A stretch of 43,086 bases of DNA from an uncultured Mollicutes bacterium (GTDB lineage: Bacteria; Bacillota_I; Bacilli_A; Acholeplasmatales; Anaeroplasmataceae). Positions 16,103 through 26,900 of the stretch are shown here, piece by piece (within the stretch, counting starts at the first letter, position 1; each line of letters starts with the position of its first letter). The position numbers and the translations under genes were made by a program. The stretch covers positions 1 to 43,086 of the forward strand of contig UQGR01000013.1 of the NCBI GenBank assembly GCA_900540705.1. The letters are read 5' to 3'. Below the pieces are notes generated by a model. That model was not told where the DNA came from. It did no database searches and was given only the letters and a program-made list of their open reading frames with translations.

Positions 16103-19100
16103 TTATCTTAAGGAAACAGTTCCGTCCTGGGCAATCAACCAATCATTTTCAACATCCCAATCACAGAAGGATTTATAGAAGCCCTCTGTTGGAACATATT
16201 CAGGACCATATAAGAAATAGAAGCTGAAGGAAGAAATGGTTGAGCTATAATACTCCTCCCAAGAACCAGCATTATTCTTACCTAAAATGTCTGTACTCAA
16301 GGTTGTAGCACGTCCACATATTGGATTACAGTTCTTATGAGCATATGGCTGATATTCTGTCTCTAAATCCACCTTAGTGGCATCTAGCTCTAGACGATCG
16401 CCCTTGCAGTAGATGAACTTAACGTCGGCAAAGTTATTACTGATATCATAGCTTCCCGCTCCAGATTCAATGCTTCCAACTATACCAGCATTGTAGTTTC
16501 CACCTGTCGTGATTGTACCTAAATAGTAACAATTATTGACTTGAAGGATGTATTCCTTCTTGTCATTCTTAATACGTCCTACTACACCACCAATACAGCC
16601 ACCACTATCTAAGCCATCACCAAAGTCAGCTTTGACAACAACATAGGAGATATAAGCCTCTGCTACTGTTCTACCGGTATCCATTTGGATATTACCAACA
16701 ACACCACCTACATACTTATTTCCAGCTTTGATTAGCTGCTTATCATCATTGATTAATGTGATGTGGTCAATATGGTTTACTCCACCAATGATTTGACCGA
16801 TTAAAGCACCAACAGCGGTACTTGAACCAGAAGTTCCTACAGAGGTAATATTTTCCATATCCACAGAGGATACGAAGCCACCCTCCATAGCTCCTATAAT
16901 ACCAACCAGCTTAGCTGAAGCATTATTATTTGTAATAGAAACATTTCTAAATGCTACATTCATGATTGTACCATCCTCTAGCTTATAGAAAACATTACCA
17001 TTCTTTTGAACTTCAGTTACTACAGTCAAATTAGAAATCGTATGACCATTTCCATTAAAGGTTCCTCTAAAGGCTGCAGGCTTTGCAGTATCTGTCCAAG
17101 TGAAATCCTTAAAATCTAAATCATTCTGTAGATTATACACGGTTGAGGAATCAGAAACTGTAACTCCCTGTGCTAAATCATAGAATTCCTGATGAGTAGA
17201 AATCTTTTCAGAATTTATTGTCTTAGTATATAAGTTAGAGAAATGCTTGCCAACTCTATCACTAATCATATAATAAACCTTATAGCCGTTATCTAGAGAA
17301 TTATCTGCTTCAAAATTAAAGGAAATTTTTTCAGCATTGAAATTGAAGATTTGAACATTAGGTAATGCGACAATCTCTTCTGGACTAAATAGATTTACAT
17401 CCTTATCCACAACAACAGCATAAATCTTACCTGTTATATTAGATAGATTACCAGAAATATTAAATCCAACAGAGTTTAATCTAAAGCTATTGATTCCACC
17501 TGCAAAATCTACCTCACATTCATCCTTACCAATAAAGATAAAGTAAGAATAGCTTGCCTTCTGGGTGGCATCATTCTTTAGGGTAGCAGTATGTGTCACT
17601 CTAAATACACCTGGTACAGAGGTATAAATACCATCTACCTTAATGTAGGTTCCATTTTTACTTTCAGACCATTCATAGGTTGTAGTTAAGGTATATAGAC
17701 TTGGATTTAAAGGTGCCTGATCTACTGATGTTGCATCTGTAACAGTTATAGTTGGCTCCTTAAAGGCCTGATATCTACTAACAATATAGGAAGACGTTGT
17801 ATCAGAGCTAATTAAGGCTCCCAGCTTAGCACTTCTTGCCTTTACATTAAGCTCAAAAGATTTTTCAAGCTTTTCCTCTCCTCTTGTAATGGTTGCCTTA
17901 ATTGTAACCATTGTATCCTCACTTGGAGAAGAAACATAGGCTGGAATAAATACAGAGGAGGAAAGAGAAATCTTTTCATCTACACCGAAGGAGATGATAT
18001 CCTCATTAGAAGATTCCCAAGCAACCTCACATTTATTTAATCTTGCTGCAACCTCAAAGTTTTGGTAAACAGCTTCCATGTTTGTCGCAACATCCAATAC
18101 ATCACAAGCGCCTCTTACCAAAAGCTTATCTGTATCTAGTCCAGATAAATCACTATAATCAAAATGCTTATACTCTGCATAAGAAGACTTAGAAAGGTTT
18201 GCACCTATTGGATTGCCATCAGCGAAGGTTAATAGCTTTTCATCTACAATACGTAAGGTGTCTCCCATATTGATAGACATATCTTTATTTCTTAATAAAG
18301 TATGAATGTTATATAGCTTATCTCCAATCGCATTGATGCTTGCAATACTAGCGAAGCTTGCATCTGTAAGCTCTGTATAAGGCGTCTCCAGCATTGGTAA
18401 AACATCACCGCTATACGCACTAGCCTCTTGGAATTCAGAAACAGATAAATAATTTTCCTTTTTAGCATCCTTATCATAGGAGGTTTGGAAAATAGAGTAA
18501 GCGGTACTTCCTCTAAATTTATCCTGGTTATAGGAATTATTTCCCTCATCCTTAAAGTTTGCCTGATTATTTACATAGGATAGTAATCCATAGTAGGAGT
18601 TATAGCTCTTTGTATCACGAGCCATATCAAAATTGTTTGATTTGTTTTCAGTACCAGGTACACCTCTTTCAGCCACTGTACCATCTGCATTCACACCAAT
18701 ACAGTTGTTAAACGCTGTACAATTCTTCATTTGAATAAATCCTGGATTTGAGTTATCTGAAAAGCCATGAAGCTTGTTGTTGAAGGCATAACAATTTTCT
18801 ACAATAACGTCACCCTCCATAACACCACCACCAAGCTTAAAGCCGATACCATCACCATTCACCGTATCAAAGCTGATTCCACCATCGGTCAATTCACGCC
18901 CTTCAGCGATAAAGCCATTTTCAAAGGATACACAGTTATATAGTACTACAGTACCAATATTTCCACTGTCCTCCTTAGCATATAAATCCCAACCATCGTC
19001 AGAATTTCTATAGGCGATACAGCCATCAAATACATTTCCATAGCCAATGGTTAGCTTAGCACCAAAGCCATCTGCATTCTCGCCTAATGTCTCCACATCA

Positions 19101-19687
19101 TAATTATAAAAGGAAGTACAATTCTTAATTAGGTTGTTGCTAGGCCATAAGCTAATGTCCTTATAGGAGCCACTTCCTCTACCTAGCTGAAGACCCGTAT
19201 CTGCATTCTTATAGAATTGACAGTTTTCAATGATGTTATTAGAACCACCAATATACATACCATTATCTCCAGCACCAGTAACCTCTACTCCATAGAAATG
19301 CCAGTAGTCACCATTTAACTGGATACCACGGTTTGTACCAAGAACCTTCATTCCTGTAAAATCAAACACAACCTTAGAGCCTTCTACCTCTGGCTTTACC
19401 GTAATCATTTTACCGTTAGAGCCACTATTGTTAATCATATATCTGGTCGTACTCTTATAGCTTCCTTCAGCCATTAAAATGGTTTGACCAGGAACAGCTC
19501 TTAGCTGAGCGGTAAAGAAATCTAAAGGAGATTCCTTAGTTCCCGCATTTGTGTCCTTGCCTGTTGGACTTACATAGATATTACCTGGAGCCTCTGCCTC
19601 TGCTGCATGAACAGGAATAAGAGTCGCTGAAGTTGCAACAAAGCCTAAAGATAATAACGTTAACCCTGCAATTATTTTTTTCTTCAT
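16103..19687 (-). CDS. Secreted family PL9-like pectate lyase with C-terminal Ig-like and GLUG-like region
   Basis: A 1194-residue exported protein. Residues 1-28 are a signal peptide with a probable cut after PVHA. Residues about 35-380 form a right-handed beta helix like PL9 polygalacturonate lyases, which cleave pectate by beta-elimination. NADGFGAKL and NSDDGWDLY give probable calcium ligands Asp206, Asp230, Asp231 and Asp234, and GDGIGFKLGG gives the probable base Lys284, matching the recalled Dickeya Pel9A layout. Beyond about 510 comes an atrophied Ig-like domain (WESSNEDIISF...). From about 830 a GLUG-like repeat region follows (FRGTFNGNGHTISNL, YVGGVVG, CIGGVVG), perhaps a second helix or adhesin part. 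There is no LPXTG anchor, so it is likely released. It starts 12 bases after the lipoprotein gene and shares its transcript. Confidence 0.88.
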   Translation of the reverse strand: MKKKIIAGLTLLSLGFVATSATLIPVHAAEAEAPGNIYVSPTGKDTNAGTKESPLDFFTAQLRAVPGQTILMAEGSYKSTTRYMINNSGSNGKMITVKPEVEGSKVVFDFTGMKVLGTNRGIQLNGDYWHFYGVEVTGAGDNGMYIGGSNNIIENCQFYKNADTGLQLGRGSGSYKDISLWPSNNLIKNCTSFYNYDVETLGENADGFGAKLTIGYGNVFDGCIAYRNSDDGWDLYAKEDSGNIGTVVLYNCVSFENGFIAEGRELTDGGISFDTVNGDGIGFKLGGGVMEGDVIVENCYAFNNKLHGFSDNSNPGFIQMKNCTAFNNCIGVNADGTVAERGVPGTENKSNNFDMARDTKSYNSYYGLLSYVNNQANFKDEGNNSYNQDKFRGSTAYSIFQTSYDKDAKKENYLSVSEFQEASAYSGDVLPMLETPYTELTDASFASIASINAIGDKLYNIHTLLRNKDMSINMGDTLRIVDEKLLTFADGNPIGANLSKSSYAEYKHFDYSDLSGLDTDKLLVRGACDVLDVATNMEAVYQNFEVAARLNKCEVAWESSNEDIISFGVDEKISLSSSVFIPAYVSSPSEDTMVTIKATITRGEEKLEKSFELNVKARSAKLGALISSDTTSSYIVSRYQAFKEPTITVTDATSVDQAPLNPSLYTLTTTYEWSESKNGTYIKVDGIYTSVPGVFRVTHTATLKNDATQKASYSYFIFIGKDECEVDFAGGINSFRLNSVGFNISGNLSNITGKIYAVVVDKDVNLFSPEEIVALPNVQIFNFNAEKISFNFEADNSLDNGYKVYYMISDRVGKHFSNLYTKTINSEKISTHQEFYDLAQGVTVSDSSTVYNLQNDLDFKDFTWTDTAKPAAFRGTFNGNGHTISNLTVVTEVQKNGNVFYKLEDGTIMNVAFRNVSITNNNASAKLVGIIGAMEGGFVSSVDMENITSVGTSGSSTAVGALIGQIIGGVNHIDHITLINDDKQLIKAGNKYVGGVVGNIQMDTGRTVAEAYISYVVVKADFGDGLDSGGCIGGVVGRIKNDKKEYILQVNNCYYLGTITTGGNYNAGIVGSIESGAGSYDISNNFADVKFIYCKGDRLELDATKVDLETEYQPYAHKNCNPICGRATTLSTDILGKNNAGSWEEYYSSTISSFSFYFLYGPEYVPTEGFYKSFCDWDVENDWLIAQDGTVSLR

Positions 19688-19699
19688 TTTCTTCTCCTC

Positions 19700-20632
19700 C
19701 TATCCTACAATTACCGTAAAGAATGTCTTTACTTGAATAGTTACATTCCCATCATATGTTTCTGAATAGGTAACATAAACCACATAGCTTCCAGCCTTGC
19801 TGGTATCAATATCATTTAATCCAACCAATTCATAACCGGTTCTTTTACGCTCTTCTATATAAACCAGTTCTCCGTTTTCATATTTATTTTCAGTATAAAT
19901 TAGATAAACATCGGATGGCTTAATATTTTCTGCCGCACTACCAATGGAAACCGTCACAGATTCAGCACATTTGATACCCATCAAATGCTTTACCCCTAAG
20001 CTCTCATAACGGTCTGCCTTAACGGTAACTCTTACTTCCTTTTCAGATACATATCTCAAATAACGAGCCTTAATCTTAACATAGTAAACACCCTCATGGT
20101 AATAATCCACCTTAGTATCATCAAGACTATAATTTTCCACCTTCACAGATAGGAACAATGCATCCTGATCCTCACTTGGTGCTGCCTTAGTCAAAACGAT
20201 ACTCACATCAAAAGGATGATCCTTTAGGGTATCCCCAAAATAAACGATATCATTTCCCTTTGTATCGATATCTAATCCAGAAACAACAACCTCTTCATCA
20301 TAAGGGTCTAATTCATCTGGTACTACAACCTGACCATCCTCGGTCCACTTTGCATAAAGCGTCAAATCACTTGATAAAGTTTGATTTGGCGTTGCTGGAG
20401 TTTGGAAAGTCGTATTATCCTCAAACCAACCATCAAATGTCCAGCCCTCTTCACTTAATACAGGTAAGCTAGCTGGTAATGCTGTAACCTCTGTTAAATT
20501 TTCTGGTTGAGTTCCATGTCCATTAATTTCATAAGTTACTGTATAGGTTTTCACCTCGTCTGTAGTCCCACCACAGCCGACAACAGTAAAGATCATAAAT
20601 AGTCCTAGAAGCCCTATCCATAATTTTTTCAT
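19700..20632 (-). CDS. Lipoprotein with one Listeria-Bacteroides (InlB B-type) repeat
   Basis: A 310-residue lipoprotein, counted from the ATG at 20630-20632, chosen because AAGGAGGA lies just upstream and MKKLWIGLLGLFMIFTVVGC is a perfect lipoprotein signal with lipobox VVGC. After the cysteine come one Listeria-Bacteroides repeat of about 70 residues (TYTVTYEINGHGTQPENL ... WTFDGWFED ... LTLYAKW) and two beta-rich Ig-like domains (about 115-310). No catalytic motif is visible. It is co-transcribed with the PL9 pectate lyase, so it may bind pectin or hold the enzyme or its products at the cell surface. That role is inferred from context. It stops with TAG. Confidence 0.8.
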   Translation of the reverse strand: MKKLWIGLLGLFMIFTVVGCGGTTDEVKTYTVTYEINGHGTQPENLTEVTALPASLPVLSEEGWTFDGWFEDNTTFQTPATPNQTLSSDLTLYAKWTEDGQVVVPDELDPYDEEVVVSGLDIDTKGNDIVYFGDTLKDHPFDVSIVLTKAAPSEDQDALFLSVKVENYSLDDTKVDYYHEGVYYVKIKARYLRYVSEKEVRVTVKADRYESLGVKHLMGIKCAESVTVSIGSAAENIKPSDVYLIYTENKYENGELVYIEERKRTGYELVGLNDIDTSKAGSYVVYVTYSETYDGNVTIQVKTFFTVIVG

Positions 20633-20676
20633 CGTATAATTCCTCCTTGTAAACGCTCTCATAGTGTTACTATTTT

Positions 20677-20705
20677 ATTGTACTATAAGTTAAAGTAAAA
20701 TTCAA
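20677..20705 (-). promoter_or_regulatory. Promoter of the lipoprotein-PL9 operon
   Basis: Minus strand: -35 TTGAAT (20700-20705), 17-base spacer, -10 TACAAT (20677-20682). It lies 45 bases before the lipoprotein ATG. I see no clear palindromic operator next to it. Confidence 0.65.
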
Positions 20706-20824
20706 GCAAACGATAGATATTTTAACCCACCATATAATATTGCCTTTATCATTGGATTTTGGGATATCTATAAAAATCATATCAATTTTTAAAGAATTAT
20801 GTTAAAATTTAAAAGGTGATTTTT

Positions 20825-23065
20825 ATGAGTGAACTTTTAGCCCCTGCTGGCAGCTTTGAAGCGTTAGTCGCTGCCATCTCAAATGGTGCAGATGCAATAT
20901 ATTTAGGAATGAATAAATTTGGTGCCAGAGCCTATGCTTCTAATTTTGACGAAAAAGCTTTGAAGGAAGCTGTACTTTATGCCCATTTAAGAGAAGTAAA
21001 AATCTATGTTACCTTAAATACTATCATTTTTGAGGATGAACTAGAGGATATGCATAAGCTAGTAGACTTTTTGTACTATGCCTGTGTTGATGGAATTATC
21101 ATTCAAGATCTTGCAGTATTAGATTATGTCATCCAAACCTATCCTTCTATGGAAGCCCATTGCTCAACACAGATGGGGATTGATGATTTAGAGGGGACTC
21201 TCTTTTTTAAGGAGTTAGGAGTAAGCCGAGTTGTATTATCGCGCGAGGTTCCTATAGAAAAAATAAAAGAAATTAAAAGGATTGCCAAAATCCCACTAGA
21301 AATATTTATTCATGGAGCCCTTTGTGTCTCCTATTCAGGGAATTGTTTAATGTCTGGTCTTATCGGCTATCGAAGTGGGAATCGGGGACGCTGTGTAGGC
21401 TCCTGTAGAAAACCATATGAACTAGTGGATATAACGAATCAAAAAAGCTATGGGAGTTCCTATCTTCTTTCGATGAAGGATTTAAATACCATCGATTATA
21501 TCTCCCAGTTGAAGGAGATAGACTCTTTAAAAATTGAAGGAAGAATGAAGGAGCCTGCTTATGTAGCGAATGTGGTTTCAGCATATCGAAAGGCCTTAGA
21601 TGAAGGAATACCCAATACGAATCAACTGGTCAAAACCTTCAATCGAACCTTTACCAAAGGATATATGTTCCACGAGGATAAAAAGAATATCACCAATATT
21701 TTAAAGCCTAACAATTTTGGATATTTCATCGGAAAAATCAAGAATAAAACAAAGGAGGGCTATCAGCTAGAATTAACTGAGTCTTTGAATCAAAACGATG
21801 GAATCCGCATAGACCATAATGGAGAAGATATCAATCTAACTGCCACAAGACTTTACAACAATAAGGGAGAATTCATCTCCTCAGCCTCTTCAACATGTTT
21901 TATAAAAATAAAAGAGGAACTCCAAAAGGGAGATCCTGTATATAAGACAAAGGATATCAAATTTTACGAAGAGCTAGAGAAAAGCTATCCTAAGGAGTTT
22001 AGACGTTTTCCAATAGAACTACAGGTCATTGCCTATCAAGGATCTCCTCTTCTAATTCATGCTTCCTGCAGAAATGTATCCATCTCCTATGAGGGAACAA
22101 AGGCTTTAGAAAAAGCCGTGCGCCAGCCAGCCGATGAAGGAAGCTTTTATAAGCAGTTTAACCGCTTGAAGGATACGGTATATGAACTAGAGGCTGTGGA
22201 TTTCAATACAGATGCTGTATTTATACAAGCAAGTGAAATTAACGAGGCTAGAAGATACATTGTGGAACAATTGAATCAAAAACGAATATTTGAAAGAGAA
22301 TATATCCCTTTAAAAAAGAAAGATTATCCTAAGCTCTTCTTCCCTCTACAGGAGCCCATTTTAACTGTTTTTGCCACAACCCAAGAACAATATGAGGCAG
22401 CGGTAGAATGTGGTATTCAAACCATCTATACAAAAGACAATTTTATCCCTAGAAATAATACAAGCTATTCTGCTAAGAATGGTTTTCTACTCGTAGGAGG
22501 ATATGGAGGTATTTATGCCTATCAGGGGAAAAATGAAATCATTAGTGATTTCTCTTTAAATGTGGTAAATGCCCCCTCTGTATATGTATTACATAAGAGT
22601 GGTGTAAAAAGAGTCACCTTATCCTATGAAATTAATCGTCAGGAGATTAAAGCTCTTTTAGCTTCCTACCAAAACCACTTTGGAGGTACTCCAGAGCTAG
22701 AAATGATCGTCTATGGCCATGCCCATATGCTATATACTAAGTATTGTCCATTAAAGGTTTACAAGCTCTGTGGGAAATGTAAGGAAAGTCAATTTGTATT
22801 AAAGGATGAATATGGCCAGTTCCCTCTTCTATCCCACGACGATTGTACAACCACTTTACTCAATGGTAAAATTTTAAATTTGATTGATGACCTAGAAGGG
22901 ATAGAGGGAATTGCTGCCTACCGATTACAATTTACCATAGAAACCAAGGAGCAAGCCTTAAGCATTCTTAAAGCATTCCAACAAAAGCTTAAAACAAAAG
23001 AAAAGACAAAACGATTCTGTAGAGACACGGATACAAGGGGTCATTTCAATAAAGAAATTCTTTAA
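20825..23065 (+). CDS. U32 family peptidase-like protein (RlhA/TrhP-type RNA hydroxylation family)
   Basis: A 746-residue protein. I chose the ATG at 20825-20827 (MSELLAPAGSFEALVAAISN), because AAGGTGAT precedes it, over a GTG three codons earlier. The U32 core has GADAIYLGMNKFGARAYA, IVQDLAVLDYV-like IIQDLAVLDYV, and the signature IFIHGALCVSYSGNCLMSG ... NRGRCVGSCRKPY, whose cysteines hold an iron-sulfur cluster in relatives. The longer C-terminal half ends with CPLKVYKLCGKCK, and length fits the DUF3656-bearing subgroup of E. coli RlhA. Relatives hydroxylate 23S rRNA or tRNA uridine using prephenate-derived chemistry rather than act as proteases. It is monocistronic, with its 3' end touching the ECF gene on the other strand. 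Confidence 0.85.
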   Translation: MSELLAPAGSFEALVAAISNGADAIYLGMNKFGARAYASNFDEKALKEAVLYAHLREVKIYVTLNTIIFEDELEDMHKLVDFLYYACVDGIIIQDLAVLDYVIQTYPSMEAHCSTQMGIDDLEGTLFFKELGVSRVVLSREVPIEKIKEIKRIAKIPLEIFIHGALCVSYSGNCLMSGLIGYRSGNRGRCVGSCRKPYELVDITNQKSYGSSYLLSMKDLNTIDYISQLKEIDSLKIEGRMKEPAYVANVVSAYRKALDEGIPNTNQLVKTFNRTFTKGYMFHEDKKNITNILKPNNFGYFIGKIKNKTKEGYQLELTESLNQNDGIRIDHNGEDINLTATRLYNNKGEFISSASSTCFIKIKEELQKGDPVYKTKDIKFYEELEKSYPKEFRRFPIELQVIAYQGSPLLIHASCRNVSISYEGTKALEKAVRQPADEGSFYKQFNRLKDTVYELEAVDFNTDAVFIQASEINEARRYIVEQLNQKRIFEREYIPLKKKDYPKLFFPLQEPILTVFATTQEQYEAAVECGIQTIYTKDNFIPRNNTSYSAKNGFLLVGGYGGIYAYQGKNEIISDFSLNVVNAPSVYVLHKSGVKRVTLSYEINRQEIKALLASYQNHFGGTPELEMIVYGHAHMLYTKYCPLKVYKLCGKCKESQFVLKDEYGQFPLLSHDDCTTTLLNGKILNLIDDLEGIEGIAAYRLQFTIETKEQALSILKAFQQKLKTKEKTKRFCRDTDTRGHFNKEIL

Positions 23066-23817
23066 TCTAAGGTTTCCCTTAAAAAGGGTTTGGTTGCCGT
23101 ATAAATGGGAGTAAATAAAAAAGCACACAAGATACAGGTTAAACAGGAGGTAATCGCCAAACTGGGAATTCCACTTACAGCGTAAATGTAGGCCCCCTCT
23201 AAGCTGGTATAATTGGATAACCAATAGTATAAAATCGTCTTAATATAGATTTCTCCAAAACAATTAAAAAGAATACCTATGGTTGTTGCGGCTAAAGCTA
23301 TCTTGGATATTCGATTCAATTTACGATCAAAAAGGAGAGCTAAGCTGAACATCAAAACAACCAGTCCTAAAAATAAAGGAATGGTATAGTGGATATCCAC
23401 ATGCTTATCTCCAATTAAAAATCCTCCTAAGGAACAACCAACAATAGAAAGAATAAATAAACAAGTAAATATACTCAGGAACCCAAGATTAAAGATTCGA
23501 GGGTTCCATTTCTTTTTTAATAAAAAACGAAAGCTGTATCCTACTAGGACCCCCATCCCGAATTTTAACAAAAGGGTCCTAGCTACTCCAGCACTGAAGC
23601 CTCCATAGTAAAGAATATCAGAAAGTCCCATTCCCAAGGAACCAGATATTCCTCCAACCAGACCACCACATAATAGGGAAGCTATGATACAAATAAAATT
23701 CCCCAAATGAATCATCCCTACTGGCAGTTGAATTTTAATATATACTCCTACAAAGCATAATCCAGAAAATATAGCCGTTAATATCATATTTTTTAAAAGC
23801 AGATTGTTTTTTCCCAT
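23062..23817 (-). CDS. ECF transporter S component (substrate unknown)
   Basis: A 251-residue integral membrane protein with about six hydrophobic segments. I chose the ATG at 23815-23817 (MGKNNLLLKNMILTAIFSGL), since AGAGGG lies upstream and the 52 extra upstream residues are unlike the family. Segments such as VGMIHLGNFICIIASLLCGG, VGGISGSLGMGLSDI and LLLKFGMGVLVGY are typical of S components, which bind a vitamin or precursor and work with the EcfAAT module. The residues seen do not settle the substrate, and no riboswitch fits in the short leader. It ends tail-to-tail with the U32 gene, overlapping by a few bases. Confidence 0.8.
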   Translation of the reverse strand: MGKNNLLLKNMILTAIFSGLCFVGVYIKIQLPVGMIHLGNFICIIASLLCGGLVGGISGSLGMGLSDILYYGGFSAGVARTLLLKFGMGVLVGYSFRFLLKKKWNPRIFNLGFLSIFTCLFILSIVGCSLGGFLIGDKHVDIHYTIPLFLGLVVLMFSLALLFDRKLNRISKIALAATTIGILFNCFGEIYIKTILYYWLSNYTSLEGAYIYAVSGIPSLAITSCLTCILCAFLFTPIYTATKPFLRETLD

Positions 23818-23841
23818 AAGTAACCCTCTTTTCCTTTTTCT

Positions 23842-23870
23842 AGTAAACCTCAAAACTGATTCTTTTTCAA
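23842..23870 (-). promoter_or_regulatory. Candidate promoter of the ECF S component gene
   Basis: Minus strand: -35 TTGAAA (23865-23870), 17-base spacer, -10 TTTACT (23842-23847, four of six consensus bases). It lies between the helicase terminator and the ATG at 23817. The leader would be under 25 bases. Confidence 0.4.
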
Positions 23871-23887
23871 TAGCCAGTTTGTTAAAG

Positions 23888-23916
23888 AAAAAAGGTACCA
23901 CTTTGGATACCTTAAA
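23888..23916 (-). terminator. Terminator after the DUF4011 helicase gene
   Basis: Minus strand: AAGGTA ... TACCTT stem of 6 bp, with 1-2 weaker inner pairs, followed by TTTT. It begins about 20 bases after the helicase stop codon. Confidence 0.6.
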
Positions 23917-23932
23917 TTTTATCTTTAAATTG

Positions 23933-26900
23933 TTAAATATATAGACATTCCTGCTTTTCAACAAGAACTCCATCTAGTTTTAAAAACACTAGGGCATTCT
24001 CCAATATGGAAACAGCATGCTCACTCACTCGACTATAGCCCAATAGCCTGCCAACCGCTTTATAACAACCTTCCTTGGTGATACCATTGCTCTTCTTCAC
24101 AATCTTGTAGATGGCATCCTTTAGCTCCTCTAAAGGAATATACTCTATATCCCGATCTGAATTGATTCGAAGACCTATTGCAGCAAATGGCTGAACTCCT
24201 AAAAAGCCATCTTGAGAGAATAAGCTGAGCTGGTCTAAATCCTCTAAAAACATAGCTCTAACAGGAGCTGTAACCTTCGTTCTTCCATATAGGAAGCAAA
24301 TTCTTTTTAAAAGGTAGTCCTGATGGATTGGCCCTTCCCTTTGAACAATGTGACGAATCACCTGAGGAATAGATTTTTTTTCAGACAATCGTCGGATTTC
24401 CTCAGGTGATACCTGCTGGTACTCTTCAAAGCTGTCATCAATCGTTTCTTCATTTTTCAATAGATAAGTTTCTTCTTTTCTATTCACCTTGTTTGGAAGC
24501 TTATCTGTAAATACCTGTTTTAAGAATTGAAGAAGCTTTTCCTTTTCCAGCTTCTCTTGATGCAGCCATAAGGTTGAAAAAATACGATAAAATCTCCAAC
24601 CCAACCGCTCTAGTAAAAGCTCCTGTAGTCGGTTTGCATCTCCACAATTGCCGATACAATAGGATGGCCCATCCAGCATAATGGCAGCCACAAATTCCTT
24701 AGTTGCTGGATGTAGAACAGCAATATCTATTTTAAAGGAAGAGGAGCCAACCCTCTTTTGAACCAAAAAGCCCTGACTCAGCAAATAACGAGATACATCC
24801 AAAAGAACTCCATCCTTCACCTCCTCCGTCCAATGCTTTGGGGTAGTAATATCCTCCGCATAGGACAGATAGGATTTTAACAGCTTAACTCCTATGGATT
24901 CCGTATTTTCCAAGCGAATATCACTTGAACGAATAGAGCTTACAACGCAAACATTCATCTTGGCGCGTGTTATCGCAACGTTCAGTCTTCTTTCTCCACC
25001 TACCGTGTTTAAAGGACCAAAGCGCTGATAAAACCGATTCTCCTTGGTATATCCATAACAGATACTAAAGAAGATAACATCTCTTTCATCCCCCTGTACA
25101 GATTCTAGGTTCTTTACAAAGAAGGGTTCCTCCTTATCCTCTGCAAAGTAAGGGAAAAGCTCCTGATGGTCCTTCATCCGTTCCTCAATCAAATCAGAAA
25201 TCAAATCCGCTTGGGCATTTGAAAAGGCCACAACTCCCAAGGACTGGTTTGGTTTATCCCTAAAATGACGGAATACCAAATCCGTAATATAATTAGCCTC
25301 CTGCAGATTTGTCCTAGACTTGACCTCATAGATTCCATTAGGGAGATAATGAAAATCAATTCCAAAGCCAGGCTCATGAGATTTTGCCTGTGGAATAGTA
25401 ATCAATCCAGATTCATAAAACTTTTGATTGGAAAAAGCGATAAGCTCCTCGCTTCTACTACGATAATGCCATAAAAGACGCTTTGTAGGGAAAATACTTC
25501 CTCCTTTATCTAGAATGGATTCTAAAACATCCTCGTAGTTCTCTTCATCCTCTTCTTCATATTGAGTACTTGTAAAGAAGGTGCTTGGTGGCATCTGTTT
25601 ACTATCTCCAATTATGATACATTGCTTGGCGCGGTAAATCGCTCCTAAGGCATCCCAAGAAAAAACCTGAGAGGCCTCATCAAAGATGACTACATCAAAA
25701 AGCTCAAGCGTACTTGGAAGATACGTAGAGATAGACAATGGACTCATCAAAAATACTGGCTTAATGGAAATAATAAAGTCAAAGATTTCCTCTAAAAGAC
25801 GACGGATTGGTTTTTGTTTACGACTTTTATTATATTCCTTGATTAATACTGCAAACCTTGAACCAGCCAAAATACTATCATCTGGACGTTCTTTAGAAAG
25901 CTTAGAAATAATATAGGCCTTGTTTGCAGCAAACTTGGCCTCGTCTAATTCCTTGAACTCCTGTAGAATCGCTTCAACACCTAAGCCTGAAAATTCTTTT
26001 ATCACAGGATTATGGTCTAGCTCATAATACATATTGGCCTGATAAAATTGAAATTCCAAATCATATTTGAGCTGTTCAATATCCTGCTTACTCTCTAAGA
26101 ATTTATCCAAATAACTAAGTAAATTCAAATCTGAAAGCCTCTTTAAAATCTCTAATCTTTGAGCATGCAAGGAAAGAAGCTCTACATTATCCGACATTTG
26201 CTGGAGCTTTTGAACAACTAGCTTAATATCATCCTGAATTATATTTAAAATAGAGCTATCAAAGTTTTTCGTATACTGAGATAAATCCATACCTTTTTGA
26301 CGATTAAAAAACATTAAAATTTCAAGAAGCTCATTCTTTAATTTCCCATATTTTTCATTGGTAAGGACAAGATCAAACGGAAGCTTACGTAAGGACTGTA
26401 AATCCTTAAGCATTGCTTCATACTCATAAGTCTTATAGCCCTCTGGTAATGCTTTTTTTGAACGCTGGAAAAGGATAAGCTGCTTCTTATACTGGCAGGC
26501 CTCCTCTAGCTTTATCAATAAATCCTTTTCCTTCATTTTAATTTTTGTGTAACCACGAAGCTCTTTTTTAGTCTTATGATATCTTATAGAAATGAGCTTT
26601 AGTCTCTTTTGACTCTGGAACTTAAACTCCTTCAGTAAAGACTCTACATCTGTCTTAATAAGGGCTAAATCTAAAAAGTTTTTCAATGTACTCTTTTCTA
26701 AATAGGCCTTCGCCTTAAAGAAATGCTCCAACTGTTGGATTAAAATTTCTCTTTTTGTCTTAACAAAAAACTCAGGTAAAAACATATTCAGCTGAACTAT
26801 AACAGATAGATATTCCGTTTGATACAAAATATCCTGATAGCTTTTCGCCTGAAGAGGTAATCGTTGAACTAAAGTTTCCCTTAAAGTAAGCATTTGAGTA

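Noticed and set aside
20803..20808. TGT-TAAAAT as an extended -10 for the U32 gene
   Set aside because: It is only 16 bases from the ATG, so the transcript would begin inside the RBS. No -35 is present.
23818..23973. 52-residue N-terminal extension of the ECF S component
   Set aside because: It is basic and low in complexity, overlaps the helicase terminator and the candidate promoter, and lacks an RBS. The family start is MGKNN.
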